Assembly (NCBI GenBank): GCA_028023455.1
Contig: JAQFVV010000072.1
Location: 3,058,501-3,122,500 of the forward strand
DNA length: 64,000 nucleotides
Reading direction: 5' to 3'
DNA from: Epiperipatus broadwayi
Lineage: Eukaryota > Onychophora > Udeonychophora > Euonychophora > Peripatidae
Positions 1-12,714 of this stretch are shown here, in pieces. Position numbers and translations under genes: made by a program. The notes under the pieces were generated by a model. That model did no database searches, was not told the origin of the DNA, and was given only the letters and a program-made list of their open reading frames with translations. Numbering within the stretch: position 1 is the first letter of the stretch; each line of letters starts with the position of its first letter.

Positions 1-2133
1 TATAAATTAAATATTTTATGTAATTTTTATAGTAATTCATTTATATATGTGAACTAAAGTATAATTCATTCCTCAAATATTTTAAATTTAAATATTTTTA
101 TTCTTTAATAGTCCAGTATAAAAGGAAATAAAATATTGAATTTCCTTCCTTCAGACTATGCTGTTTTAGTCCTTAAATTCTTTCATCTTATTTTAGATAT
201 CTTTTCTTCTCTTAACAACTAAAGTATTGTTGCTAATCATACAAGTGTTGAACACAATTATGCTGGATGTTAGATGTTATCCTTCTATAAAATAACATTT
301 TGTCAACTTATCTGCATATTTCAGTTTCTTTCCTAGCAGATTATGATAGTTGGTATGAAGAACTGTGCAATATGCTAAGGATAGGAATCAATTTGCTATT
401 CCTTTCTTTCTAGCCCTCCATATCTGAAAAGTATTTCAGTATAATAAATATTTTCATAATTTCTTTATAAGTTAGTACATATAAATGATTGTGAATCAAC
501 ATACTTTTGTAGTTTAAGCTCTTTAGCTAATTCATCTTCAACAACAACAAACAGGAGCAAGAAATCTCATTTGTATACCTCCAGCTTCATTTGCATATAA
601 TCCTCTTTTACTTCATCTAGAATCGCTGGGGCTGTAATCTAAATGAATTATTAAAATAATCTATTCTTCAAATAAAGGGAATATTAATTATGTGAATATA
701 TCCATGTGTATTTATGAAATAAATAATATTTACATAATTTTATATGTATGAATATTTCACTCTTCCCTTCTTTCTCCCATTATATATGTGCTTAAGAGAA
801 CACGCACATTATTTTCAAAATATCATGTAGCCTTTGCATTGCTATGATAAGGATTATATATATATATTTCACAGGCCATACAAAATTACTGACTTAAAAA
901 ATTTTGCTGTATTTGATAAAACAATTTACCTCCATTGAGGATGGGCAATGTTTTCAACTTGCAGGCCGATCTGACTTTTTCTTTTTGAGGACCACAATTT
1001 TTTTATAAATTAAAATAAATTGACATCATTATTATTAATGATTGTTCCACATTTAATGATATTTTTTCCAATTTGTCTTTTAATTATTTTTCATGAATAT
1101 TCTCGAATTTCTTTTTAGGTTCTGAACAGTTTAAATATACAGCAGCTAGGATATCACCTTTTATAAACTCCCCTTCAGAAAATGGTTTTGAATTTTCTGT
1201 CTTTTTTTCTTAAATAATGTAACCTTAACTTTCACAGAAATTTTCTGACTTGTTGGACCTTTTATGAGACATGTCAGTCATTTGAAGCTCCTTTTCAAGT
1301 TTTCTATTTTGAGATTTCTTTCACCCCCAACAGTGTTGGTATAATTAGAATATTTTACTAAGTAGTGCCTCCTAGTATTATGTTCTACTTTCCAGACATA
1401 TCAGGCCATCAAATTTCTATAAAAAGAAATATGCATTGGTCTATTTATTTTGAAATGCATGATTTTCTGTGCCAATTTTTTTTACCTTATTCACTGTAGC
1501 CATTTTAATTTTTTTTAGAAAAGCAATATAATAAAACAAAGTTACATCTGAGTTTTATTTTTGCTACTATACCTTCCTCCGCAAAAATCACTATAAAAAC
1601 AAACAGTCAATCCCCATATAATATAGATAATTTATTGGAATACTGCATTTCTGATAGAATGGACAAAAACTATTATAAAAGATAGAAAAAGAAATATTGA
1701 GAAAATAAATATTTTATTTTACTTTACTCTTAATTCAATATTTGCATTACATGTCTTTAAGTTCTTGGAAATGTCCACAGTCTGTATTGAGAGCCTGTGA
1801 AGGCTGAAGTTGATCCATGGGTCAGTGGTTCCCCACTTCTGCTATCCAAAATGTATACAGTTTTGGTTCCATTCCCATCAGCTGTCTAATGCTACTACCT
1901 ATTCATGTTAGTACTAGAACCATCCATCTTGTATTAATAACAGAAATCTGACCATCTTAATAGTACAGCATAAAGATATAACATAGCCAATTCAAACCAT
2001 TATTGTTCTTTCTAATTGCTTAGCAATAATAACTACCAAATAATTAGTTATTCAGTGATATTCCAGCATCAGAAGGGACTTCAGTCCATAAATCATTAAC
2101 TTTTAAGATCCATTATTTTAGCATAATGTAAGA
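1..2133. other. AT-rich DNA with no recognisable gene
   Basis: I see no reading frame over 60 codons, no RNA gene and no clear repeat boundary here. It is plain AT-rich sequence with short A and T runs. It ends at the target-site duplication of the hAT-type element. Confidence 0.6.
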
Positions 2134-2141
2134 CTTTACAG

Positions 2142-3687
2142 CAGTAGTCTTCAACCACTGGTCCGCAGACCGGCGCTGGGCCACAAGTTTTCTGCCGGTC
2201 TGCACTAGATTGGCAAGAAAGTTTGTAATAACAAAATATGATTTTAAACTTTTAATTAATATAAACAAATTTTATTTATTTTTTCATCGCATTTTTACCC
2301 GATTTAAAAAAAAGAAACAGAACAAAATCTAATCAATCATACATAAATTAATTTGATTTTCTATTTATCACAGATGTTTATGGGGGTGGGGGTAGAAAAA
2401 AGTTTTTTATTATACAACTCCGGTTGTCTTTTGATAGCCAATCACAGCCGCTTGTCAGCATTGTTAAAACAATAAAATGTAAGTGACTTTTTTTGATCTA
2501 TTAAATTTTTTCTACTCTCTCTTTTAATATTTCATTTTTAGTGGGGTTTTTTTTTACTATACGGCAATTTTTTTTTTTGGCTTTAACTTTTATTTTTGAA
2601 ATCAATTTGTATTACCTTTTTTTAAAAATAAAAACCAAAAAATAAGTTCTGTCTCTAACTTTTACAAAGTATTTCTCATTACACCTCCACCACCCCAAAA
2701 TAAAGTAAGATCAAAACTTTTGACTAAAAGTTTCAGTTGTTTTTTTTTTTTGTTTAAAAATATGGCCACTTTTTTTTTAGCCTATAAGGTGATATCTTTT
2801 TTGCCTTTATTTGTATACTGCTGAAATACTAAAACTTTTATTTTTAAAACCAATTTTTATTACCTTTTTTTAAAAATAAAAACAAACCAAAAATAATTTT
2901 TGTCTCTATCTTTTGTCTCAGTGAAGACAAAGTATTTCTCAACCCACTCCCCCAAAAAATTAAAATAAGATCTTTTTTGGCTTTAACTTTTATTTTTGAA
3001 ATTAATTTTTATCATCTTTTTTAAAAAGAAAAACAACCAAAAATACCCTCCCCCCAAATTAAAATAAGATCAAAAGTTTGACTTTTTCAAGTTTTGTTTT
3101 CTTTTTTGTTTAAAAATATACCCACTTATTTTAACCCATAAGGCGATATTTTTTTTGGCTTTATTTGTATACCGCTAAAATAGTAGAACTTTTATTTTTA
3201 AAACCAATTTCTGTTACCTTTTTTTAAAAATAAAAACAAACAAAAAATAACTTTGGTATCTATCTTTTGTCTCAGTGATGACAAAGTATTTCTCACCCCC
3301 CCCCCCCCCAATTAAAATAAGATCAAAACGTTTGACTTTTTCAACATTCAGGTGAATAATATTTTATTCTTGCATGTTTTACCAATGAAATAATAAATAT
3401 AGAAATGCAAGCACATTAATGAGAACGATTGTTATTGTACAGTTTTCTGTAGCAGTATGACTGCACAACTCGAGAAAGAGTGGTCAGCAAGTGAAGGTAA
3501 GCAACAACAACAATACACAATAACTAGTGTGCTGTTTTGGTCAGTTATAATAATTATGCTTATCTAAGGCTAAGCAGGTTACATCTTTAAGAAAATTTAT
3601 CTGTAAACTTCTGCCGGTCCGCGAAATCTGCGAAATCTTATCCTTATTTTCCCCGGTCTGCAGGTGTGAAAAGGCTGAAGACTGTTG
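2142..3687. mobile_element. Non-autonomous hAT-type DNA transposon, complete, with 8-bp target duplication
   Basis: The left end reads CAGTAGTCTTCAACC and the right end, read inward on the other strand, reads CAACAGTCTTCAGCC. The match then resumes at GCAGACCGG. Identical 8-bp direct repeats, CTTTACAG, flank the element at 2134-2141 and 3688-3695. Short inverted ends starting CA(G) and an 8-bp target duplication are the hAT superfamily signature. The 1546-bp interior has no transposase frame, so it must have moved using another element's transposase. Most of the interior is imperfect internal repeats rich in T and A runs. The duplication is still perfect, so the insertion is not very old. Confidence 0.85.
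2560..3345. repeat. Imperfect internal tandem repeats in the hAT-type element
   Basis: About four decayed copies of one block follow each other. Each has a 'ctttaacttttattttt' part, then 'ttacctttttttaaaaataaa', then a C-rich stretch, then 'taaaataagatc'. Blocks start near 2575, 2830, 2975 and 3180. Spacing varies because the homopolymer runs differ in length. Confidence 0.65.
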
Positions 3688-3695
3688 CTTTACAG

Positions 3696-4109
3696 GACTT
3701 TAGCTAAATAAAACAAAGATTATTTTAGATATTTCTTAATTACTAATTCCTAAAAACAAGCAATGAAACATACGGCAATTAAATAACATCTAAAAGAATC
3801 TTAGTTTCATTGCTAGATAAATTGAAGCAGTACTCTGAATCATTCAAAAGTTAGTGGCCATTTATTATATAATCGTAGTTTGATTTACAGCATATGTAAA
3901 TAATTAAAAATATGTGTTGTGTTTGGTTAGGCTTACAGGTTCATTCCAAACCAACAGTTATAAAAAGAACAACTACTCAACAATATGTACAATTTATTAG
4001 TACTAAAAATATCAACACTTGTTAGTTAAGCAATAATATACTTATATTGTTTATACACGTTAATGCTGAAGTAGTCATACTGAGTAATGAAACTCACTTC
4101 CAGCTAATG
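3696..4109. other. AT-rich spacer, nothing recognised
   Basis: No gene, repeat or RNA motif was recognised in this stretch. Confidence 0.5.
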
Positions 4110-4395
4110 ATTATCTTGCCTCATAAGCTCTGGTAAGACTCTTGCAGCTTGCCTCGAGTCTAGTGTGGATGTAGCAGTTTCCAGTCCGAAGGTGGACTTG
4201 CCTCACTCCGTGGACATCACAATAATGAGTAGAGGGATTAGGTTTGCTGATGGCAGTGGGTTTAATGGAAAGCACGTTCAGGTTGACAGAAGTAATTGCT
4301 CTCTGCCTTGCCTCCAAAAGGCTGACTATTTAATGGCAGATCCCCTGCCTTACTGGAAATATGCAGATTTGGTGCGCGAACCCCAGTGAAGGATT
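4110..4395. other. Block of unusually balanced base composition, identity unknown
   Basis: This block is far less AT-rich than its surroundings and is open on both strands (68 codons minus, 74 codons plus). Neither translation resembles a protein family I know. Composition alone can produce such open frames. It could be a decayed SINE, an exon or a captured fragment. I would not annotate a protein here. Confidence 0.4.
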
Positions 4396-4527
4396 TCATT
4401 TTTTTGGATAGCAACTGGGTACTAGCCAATCAGGTATGGAATCTGAGATAGTCCCCTTCTAAAAGTAAGGTCAGATATGACAATGTGTAACAGCTATATA
4501 AATAGATATATATTAATAAATATACAT

Positions 4528-4647
4528 AAGCTTTTTTCAATACGGGCTCAAAACTATGTGCCAAAAAAGCTTTATATATATATTTATAAGCTTTTTTCAA
4601 TGCGGGCTCAAAACCATGTGCCAAAAAAAGCTTTATATATATATTAT
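4528..4647. repeat. Two direct copies of a 60-bp partly palindromic unit
   Basis: Units start at 4528 and 4588, exactly 60 bp apart, with few differences. Each unit begins AAGCTTTTTT and ends AAAAAAGCTTT, so each can fold on itself around a central GGGCTCAAAA core. Confidence 0.75.
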
Positions 4648-4829
4648 TAATACTATATTTATATAGTTGTTGTATATGATATTTGTATTATTTATTATAA
4701 TTTATATGGCAAAACACAACATATGGAACTTCATTAATTTCCATTTATAATAAGTATATATATAAAATATATTATTGAAATGTTTTCAAGAATTTATTAT
4801 ATATATTTAATTGTTTTTGTTATTTCTGA

Positions 4830-4985
4830 CAGCTTCTTCTTCAGCGGGTTAAAGCGCTTATATATATTATAATATCAATAATTATGGACTTTAAACGCTC
4901 GTTAAAGAAGTTATATATATTTTAATAATTTATTTAAAGCTTAGCGCTTTCAAAGCTCCATGGCTTATATTCTTGCAATTTTAAA
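4830..4985. repeat. Possible PLE terminal-repeat remnants
   Basis: Two short motifs, TTCTTCAGCGGGTTAAAGCGC near 4838 and GCGCTTTCAAAGCTCC near 4945, resemble the GCGCTTTCGAG tail next to the PLE remnant at 5.5 kb. They are separated by AT-rich DNA. The assignment rests on similarity inside this window only. Confidence 0.35.
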
Positions 4986-5445
4986 ACTGCATGATCCATA
5001 TGTTTTGTTTCTAAAATTTCATGATAGTTATCAATTCTTTTTCAATGGCTTTAAAACGTTATCATGTTTATCCTTTCAAAGAATGAGATTTTAATGACTA
5101 AAAAAATATTCTGGCGTGACTCTATAATAAAAGTTCAATGATATAAATAAAGTAGGTGAGAAATAATCCACCTATTTAGAAAAGTATGAAATATTCATTA
5201 AAAAAAGTTCATAATTTCCAATATTCTTTACAACATGTTTATAACAATTGTATTTCTTAAGGTAGAAAAATACAAAACTACTAGAATATTGTGAAAATAT
5301 TGTGTGTGTACATATATATATATATATGAATAGATAGAAAAATGGATAGATAGATATTCTAGTGTTATGTAAGATACTCTCTATATGTGCTGTACGCACA
5401 GATAATGAAGATAATATATATAATCGAAAGTAAATATAAAACATT

Positions 5446-5788
5446 TTAGCTGAGCGCTTTCGAGAGACTTCTTGCTCTCATATTCATAGCTCCTATTTTG
5501 TTAAAAACGGTAGTGTTAGAAAGAAAATTTATGCAAAATGAGGCAAATTAGTTATAACTGCCATTTTTGGGACAGGACAAAGCCGGCTTCTTTTTGATTA
5601 ATGGACTTAGGATCGCTTGCTATGTGTAATGCTTCTCTAATTTTGCGTTTAGCATCGTGTCTTTCTGAGCAAATGATGTTAGCAGACATGGGTTTGAATC
5701 TATGCCCTGTTGTTTTTTCATACCCAACAAAGATGGAATTGCCTTCCTGTTTGGTTTTACTAAAGTTATGAAAAATGAAGTCTAAACT
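5446..5788 (-). pseudogene. Penelope-like element 3' end: C-terminal fragment after the GIY-YIG domain plus tail
   Basis: Read on the minus strand, 78 open codons run from 5788 to a stop at 5552-5554. The stretch ICSERHDAKRKIREALHIA followed by INQKEAGFVLSQKWQL has the layout seen after the GIY-YIG nuclease in Penelope-like reverse transcriptases: a basic lysine/arginine helix, then N-(R/Q)-(K/R)-E/D and a short end. The RT and the nuclease core are missing upstream. Downstream of the stop lies a GCGCTTTCGAGAGACTTC...CTCATATTCATAGCTC tail (5455-5502) that recurs near 34.4 kb. It is a dead 5'-truncated copy. Confidence 0.6.
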
Positions 5789-8700
5789 CTACTTAAATCA
5801 GAAAAAGCATAGATATTGAAAAAGAAAAATATTGAATAAATAGAGTTGAGTGAGAGCACACAATCATAGTTTTGGTACACTATCAAAATAATAATAATAT
5901 TTTAGCAAACCCTTTACAAGTCATTTAGAAAGTAAAATTGATGACTATTTATTTAATAAATGTGGTCAATATCCTGAAGATTAAGCTAATTTTGAATAAT
6001 AATAAAAACACAATATATTGTGAAGATTGCAATGTTTAAACATGTGTACATTTATGAAAAGTATTCATGTTTAGAAATTATAAAAAAAATATGCACATCA
6101 AAAGATTAATTAATTATAAATCTGTTAGTTACTCAGATAGACTTTGTTAAGGTATAAAGTGCTAAATATTTATGGATATTACTGACGGTATTAGCTGAAT
6201 ACGCATGATAAATTTTATTATACGCAAAACTCAATACTGAATTTAAACTTAACAATATGAATTTATTAATTCGAGATAAAACAAATAAATATAAATACAC
6301 AGTTAAATACAATTACTAATCTTGGATAATGAACAGCATAATTTCTAGGTACAAATTTATTCGGCACATGCACAAGCTTTGTCTTCTTACTTTCACACAC
6401 ATGCTTTGTGAACATTGTTAGTACTTTCATCTTCTTCTTTGCTTATAAACCCTTTGAATAGACTTTTGCAGTTTTTACATCACTAGAATAATCTACATAC
6501 ATTAATTCAATGAAAATTCAATGTATGCTTTGCATATGTCAATTTTCTAGTGTTTAAAACTTGGGGGATTTTATTCACTTCCTATCCGATTATAATTACA
6601 ACGAATATATGAACTTTATTTACACAACATAAAATAAATATGAGTCATGCTAGATTTAAAATAAATAACAATTCTTCAATAAATAAATAAAAAACGTTAT
6701 TATATTTATTCGTAGTAAATATTTAAAGTATAGTTTATTAGTAACCAGACCATGTTAAAGACAATGTATGGGAAAATAAGACACTGATACAATTTTCTTT
6801 GTAAAGGATTTTTTACCCCCATAATTTATATAAGGATTGGCAACCTTGCATTTTAAGTCCTCGAGCTTAAGAAAATTTTGCGATATAAGTTTAAAATTAA
6901 AAGAAAAAAATTTCCAGTTCAATTATTTTTGCATGACCAATTATTTGAATTAAATTTATTATTAAAAAAAAACATAGTAAACAAGAAATTAACAGATCTT
7001 AAAACAAGATAAAACATTAATATATTTCTTGAAAAACAGGGGAACACACAAATCAATACTAGAGTTAGAAATTGGCAAAAAGTAATTATTCAACAAGAGA
7101 GGGAACCAGGTAATGTGAGGCATTGAATATATGACTTTCTAAAGAGATGTAAGAAGGCCATAACAAAAAGAGAAATATCAATTTTGTCAGCAGAGTAATG
7201 CTAAACCAGTGGTATCACTTTCAATTAGCACATAAATTTATTTAATTATTACATTTTTATTTGCCATTGTCAAACTCACTCCACTCACAACTTTAATACC
7301 ATCCATCTCAGATAAATACAATAATGATTATTATTAATCATTTTCTAAACTAGAGATTATATCTAGCACCAATATAGATTTTTGCACATGTATCTCAAAT
7401 AAAGATATGTGCTAAATGCAAACCCTAATTAAATCACATGTCAATAATCTGAAAATATAATCTCAGGTGACATATTGGATGTAGAGTCTAATAATGTGAG
7501 TCTAATAATGTGATATAGTCTGATTGCCATCTGCTTTACATGATACAATGTGTCCCTTAGTTGATAACGTACAAAAATGGGAGAGTTGTAGATAAACAGG
7601 AATTAGAGTTAAATTATTTCTCGTGAACAGAAACCAAAACTTATAACAGATTGATAGCAGTAGGATAGCTGCTATAAAGAAAACCATAACTTTTAAGAAC
7701 AATAACCAAAACTTGAAGGATTTACCTTACAAAAAGAGGTATTGCTTTGCAAATGTCAAAAGGTATTTTTTCAGAATTGCACCTTTTACAGTGATAATAA
7801 ACAATAATATTAAGGTAAAAGTTTAATTGAAGTTGTACTAATTGAAATCTTCAGTAATTTTAGTTGATTAAAATAGTTTTAACATATTAATTTTGATAAG
7901 AGAAAAGATAATTAGTGAATTGTTTATTAATATTTTTTTTATTAAGACTTTAAATTGTTTAAAACAGTGAGGATTGCCAATTCCTCTACAATAACTTACA
8001 AGCTTAAGAGATAGGGTCATGTGATCTATGAATTGATCTATGACTCTTATTTTGACTCTTTAAATTGTTTACTTTAGTTTTACATATTTGTTTTTTATTT
8101 TATTTTATTGAATGGGAAATGTTTAATGAAGTACATCTTTCTTATCTAGAATATATTTGATTAGTTTATTGTATATAATTAACTAGTGAGTTTATGCAGT
8201 ATTTATGCCCAATTTTGAGGAGATTATTTATTTTTCTCTTATATAAGGTTAAAAAGTAATTAAGTAAGACAGTAAATCCAGACCAAGATAACAGATATGC
8301 ATGTTTTTAACATATAAAGATGATCTATTTATTTATTTATGTGTGCAATGTTAAATTTATAATTTTTCTAATTTGTCATGAAAGTAATATTTTAAAATTT
8401 AATAGTAATAGTTACATCTCGTTTGATTCTCAACAGAGTACCATTGCATATATTACACTGTTGTATATAATTTTGGGTCATCTGAAAGATATTTTCAAAT
8501 TGTAATATAGTAGAAAAGGGTAAATATTTAAGGAATAATAAAGGTAGGAAAATCAGTCTTTTTATAAAAACTGGTTCCAGAGGAATGAGAAGCAATCATA
8601 TCTTCAAAACTAACCTGCTTTGCCCTATTTTTGTGGTCAATCTAGAAATATAAATAACCATGATTACTGCAAGCAAAATATAACCATTTTATTGGCACTA

Positions 8701-8940
8701 CTTTATCAAGATTGTACTTTGCGTAATTAAAAAATGAATGTGAATGGATGATGGTGGGGTTCTCACAATTATTTGGATACTAATCCATTTTTTGACTTTT
8801 GATGATGTTGAGAATTGGATAATTGTTATAACCTTGTGGATATATAATGACTTGATATTACCACTAATGATGTTTCCATCCAATACATAATGAATTACTA
8901 ATATGAGCAGTCACCATTCATTACAACACACACATATATA
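5789..8940. other. Long AT-rich stretch without recognised genes
   Basis: Only short chance reading frames of 60-70 codons rich in Ile, Phe, Lys and Asn occur here. A small direct duplication of 'gagtctaataatgtg' sits near 7488-7512. I recognised nothing else. Confidence 0.55.
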
Positions 8941-9208
8941 TCAACAGATGGCATTCTACCAAAAACACCATCAAGCGTATGTTTACATAAACGTCAGAGC
9001 ATGCATTCACTATTTCTAACTTTAATTCCACTTTCAGATCATGATTTCAAGCTATTTGCTATCATCAGTGAAAGACAGGACTGATGATAGCAAATAGCTT
9101 GAAACCATGACCTGAAAGTGGAATTAAAGTTAGAGATAGTGAATGCATGCTCTGACATTTATGTAAACATACACTTGATGGTGTTTTTGGTAGATCGCCA
9201 TCTGTTGA
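8941..9208. repeat. Foldback repeat with about 128-bp arms
   Basis: The left arm, 8941-9068, starts TCAACAGATGGC. The right arm, 9081-9208, ends GCCATCTGTTGA. They are near-perfect inverted copies around a 12-bp loop. Transcribed RNA would form a long hairpin. It has the shape of a short MITE or foldback element. I could not define a target duplication in the AT-rich flanks. Confidence 0.85.
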
Positions 9209-9810
9209 CATAAATACAAGCATTAGCAAGGTTTTAACTTGTTTTTGTTTTTCATATATATATATTCACACACACAAATCTGGACAGAGGTCTGATCCAA
9301 TCAGCTTATAAGTTAAAATTCATTATTTGGTACTATGATAAAATCATATTTCAGGATCCTTCTTCATCATCTACCTAGATCAATGTCAACAATCCATATA
9401 AGCATAAAATCACTCATATTAATAATAGTGAATGGACTGGTTTGATGTTAAACATAAATATTTATCAGTATTAATATAAAACAAGCAGTTATCATTCTTA
9501 TATGAATGAAAGCTGATGAAGGGGAAATTCTGAAATGCATACATACTGCAAGCACTGTGATTAAAGCTGATATATATTAGAAAATATGTTAACATCCCAT
9601 ATTTAACTGATTATTATAATATAGTAACATATGGGGTAAATTTGATCATGGATAAAAAATGTAAATAGGATAAGATTTTAGTTCTTATGGTAGTTTTATT
9701 TCCAGATCCTTAAAATAAACAGGAATAGTAGTAGGTGCTTAGAATTTAATTATATTTGTCAATTCAGAATCAAAATACTTCTAAATTGACTAATAAGTTA
9801 ACAGTTTAGA

Positions 9811-10100
9811 GCACTTAAGAGCACATTCTATAATACCGGCCATTTATTTTTTCAATGTAAATTTATAGTTGGATATTGTTAATAATACACATAATGTACA
9901 AAAAAAATATTTATTTCAAAAATAAAATTTTAACATATAATTAACGTTTATATTTTTATGTTGTAAAAGTATAGTATGTCCTACAATTTGATTACAATAT
10001 AATACAATAATTTATAAGAAATTTTAAAAATTAAATTTATTTGTATCAGATAAATAATTTTTTATCGTGTTCGGATAGCAGCGGGCACACTAAAATGGTT
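9811..10100 (+). mobile_element. End-truncated copy of the hAT MITE found at 43354-43662
   Basis: From GCACTTAAGAGCACATTC to the GCGGGCACAC near the right end, this tracks the MITE at 43.4 kb closely. The CCCCAACC terminal inverted repeats are missing on both sides. The copy also lacks an internal AGGTGGCGGGCAC and carries extra sequence around 9935-9985 absent from the other copy. Confidence 0.8.
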
Positions 10101-11649
10101 TAGAACATTAAAAAAATAGATAGAAAACGACACTTATGTGTATATATGTGTATGTATAAAGAATATTTTGCATAGATATATTGATTTGGCACTTACATAT
10201 TAAACCTGCTACACATTCGTAGGAATCCACTGATAATTTTCTAATCTTGTGATCTGACCAAATAATGTGTATTTGTACAAACTTAAAATGATAAATTCAT
10301 CAAAATGGACCATGTGTACATGATATTTTCACAAGATTTACAAAGTTATCAGCAGTTCTAATACATGACAGTAATTGCACTAGACTAAATCTAATAATAC
10401 TAAAAATATCAATTTCACAGAAAAATAAATCTGAAAAAGTACATTTTTAACATATTATGCAATTCCCAAATATTACTTTAAATATGGAAAAAATCACTAA
10501 ATTACAAAACGCTTAAAATGAAAACATACTGTACTTATCGTGTAACATATAACAAGAATTGTCATGATGAAACAATCAATTTGTCAGGGTTTTTTTCAAA
10601 ACAGAGAGTTAACACATGATTTACATAAAAATAGTTGGTAATAGGCAGTTCATAATTCAGCAATCTGAATGAGTTGTCAATTGGTTTGATGGCTTCCATC
10701 AGAGTTGCTGCTGTTCTCTCATAAATTCTCATAATGAAGCATTTGTTAATCTCCCTGCATAAGCTATCAAACATCCACTGTTTGGGAATTTGTCTGGCTT
10801 GTTTTTTTTCTTTTTGTGCAAAAGATTTTCATCATTTCAATGATTTTAGGGCCTCCAATTTTGTGTTTTTCTCTACTAAACCAAGATATGTTTCCCTCCA
10901 TTTTATGGATGTTAATTTATGAGCCCAACTGTAAAATAAATTGGATCATTGTCAAACATGGAATTCTGGAACCCTCCAACAATGTTCCCTTATGAAGGCC
11001 TATTTTATTAGTATATCCTCAAACGTTACAATGCCATTGTTTATCCTAAGTGTGGATGTACTTGTCAGCATTGATCTCAGTCGTGAATAAACTCCAAATG
11101 TGTATCATTTTGTATTGTTTTACAAAAATTTTTAGTATTAATCAGAAAATTGGAAAAATAAATCAGTACTGAAGTAAAAAACATTTTTAGAAGAACTTGT
11201 CCAAACGAAATCTGGACAATAAAAGAAAGTGTAAATTTATCACATTATTGGACAAGATCAGATAAGATTACAGGATTTATTTGATGGGATCACAAGGTTA
11301 GACATTTATCATGAATATGAAAAGGTGTACCATTTTTCCTACATTGCAGGTCTAATATGTAAGTACCGTTGATTTCTTAAAATAAAATAAAAAATTCACT
11401 TTTTATTCAACCAGTATTTAAAATATATATATATATTTCTTTCATAGATTGTTTTTAGATTAAGACAGAAGATTAATTTTATAAATATGTAGAAAAAAAT
11501 TTAAATAAAGGATTTTTTTTTGTAATATACCTTAATAAGAGAGAAATAAACTATGACCAATTGTTTAAACCAAAAATTATTTCTAGATTAATGCAATTAT
11601 TTAGATACTAAAAAAGAAAATGATTTTAATGTAAAAATATCCTATGAGG
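10101..11649. other. AT-rich stretch without recognised genes
   Basis: Nothing recognisable apart from short chance frames. A frame at 10562-10774 (minus) has no family resemblance. Confidence 0.5.
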
Positions 11650-11885
11650 TTTGCTGTGGTGGAAGAGCATCCATTGTGCAGTGGCAGAACATCTAACTTG
11701 TGATGGAGACATCCCAGAATCGATTCTGGCACTCACAGTTCTGTGCTAGAACTTCTTATGAATCCTGACCAATAAAACCATAAGCCTTTATTCTGTGCAG
11801 TTTGGCACAGTAGGTAGAGTGTGGGATCAGAAGTCCCAGAATTAATTCTGGTGCTTACCGGTCTGACATTTGAACTTCTTGTGAA
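11650..11885 (+). repeat. Two tandem tRNA-derived SINE copies
   Basis: Copy 1 (about 11650-11770) and copy 2 (about 11775-11885) share a head with GGCA(C)AGTAGGTAGAGTG, then CCCAGAAT(C/T)(G/A)ATTCTGG, then a tail with GAACTTCTTATGAA(C/T)CCTGA and CAATAAA(A/G)CCATAAGCC. The head matches the A-box/B-box layout of a tRNA. The same unit occurs in reverse orientation at 18645-19150. Copy 1's head is the more damaged. Confidence 0.65.
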
Positions 11886-12116
11886 GCCATATATCATTTT
11901 TATATAAATAATAGAGTGAATCAACGATAAGTTTTTTATCTGCTGGCATCACTGAAAATAAAGAATGGAAACTATATATTAGCCTCATTTAAGTATAAAT
12001 AAATCATTTGAAAGTACAATAATGCAAATAAGGGATAAAGTGAAAGTTTCTTCTTAAAAAATTAATGTCATTAAAATATCGTTTGCAAGTGTTGATAGCA
12101 AATATACACCACTTAA

Positions 12117-12228
12117 TGTATACGAAATTCAAGCAAAAGTAAATAAACTTTATAAGCTATGTGTATGAGTGATATTTATCCATAGTTTATGGTGAATTGA
12201 TTTACTTCTGCTTGAATTTCATATACAT
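12117..12228. repeat. Inverted repeat with about 30-bp arms
   Basis: The arm ATGTATACGAAATTCAAGC at 12117-12148 is repeated inverted at 12199-12228, with about 50 bp between. It is a small MITE-like hairpin. Confidence 0.7.
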
Positions 12229-12592
12229 CAAGCTATGTGAATTGATATATATATATGTGTAGAATATCAATTTCTTGCTACTTTGTTTTTAAATTGAAGA
12301 TATGTTAGCCTGTCTTTTTATTATCATATCTATGTTAGAATTTTAGTTAATTAATGAAGGTTAATATTTTTAAAATCAAGCAAATACCCATGCCATTTTA
12401 AAATGTTCTATGTCACATGTTAATTAAATATATTTAAAACTTACTTTATCATGTGAAAATATACTTAAAGGAAAATAAGTAAAAACTTATCAAATCCAGT
12501 AGTATTTCTCTTTTTGCATCCATGGTATTTTTAAATTTACTTTTTCACATGTTAATATATTAATAACTCTGTCTATAATGTAAATCATACTC

Positions 12593-12714
12593 ACATGTAT
12601 ATTTATGTGTCACACAGAGTGGAACAATTTAATGATAATAATATTTAGTTAAGCAAGTCTGGTACACAGTATTGAAACCATCATTGGTGAAATATGTGTG
12701 ACACATAAATGTAC
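12593..12714. repeat. Inverted repeat with about 22-bp arms
   Basis: ACATGTATATTTATGTGTCA and following bases (12593-12616) return inverted at 12694-12714. It may be the termini of a small unclassified DNA element. Confidence 0.65.

Noticed and set aside
9066-9090. CTGATGAT in the 9-kb foldback as a hammerhead
   Set aside because: It sits at the hairpin loop with no GAAA box or stem II in the right place.
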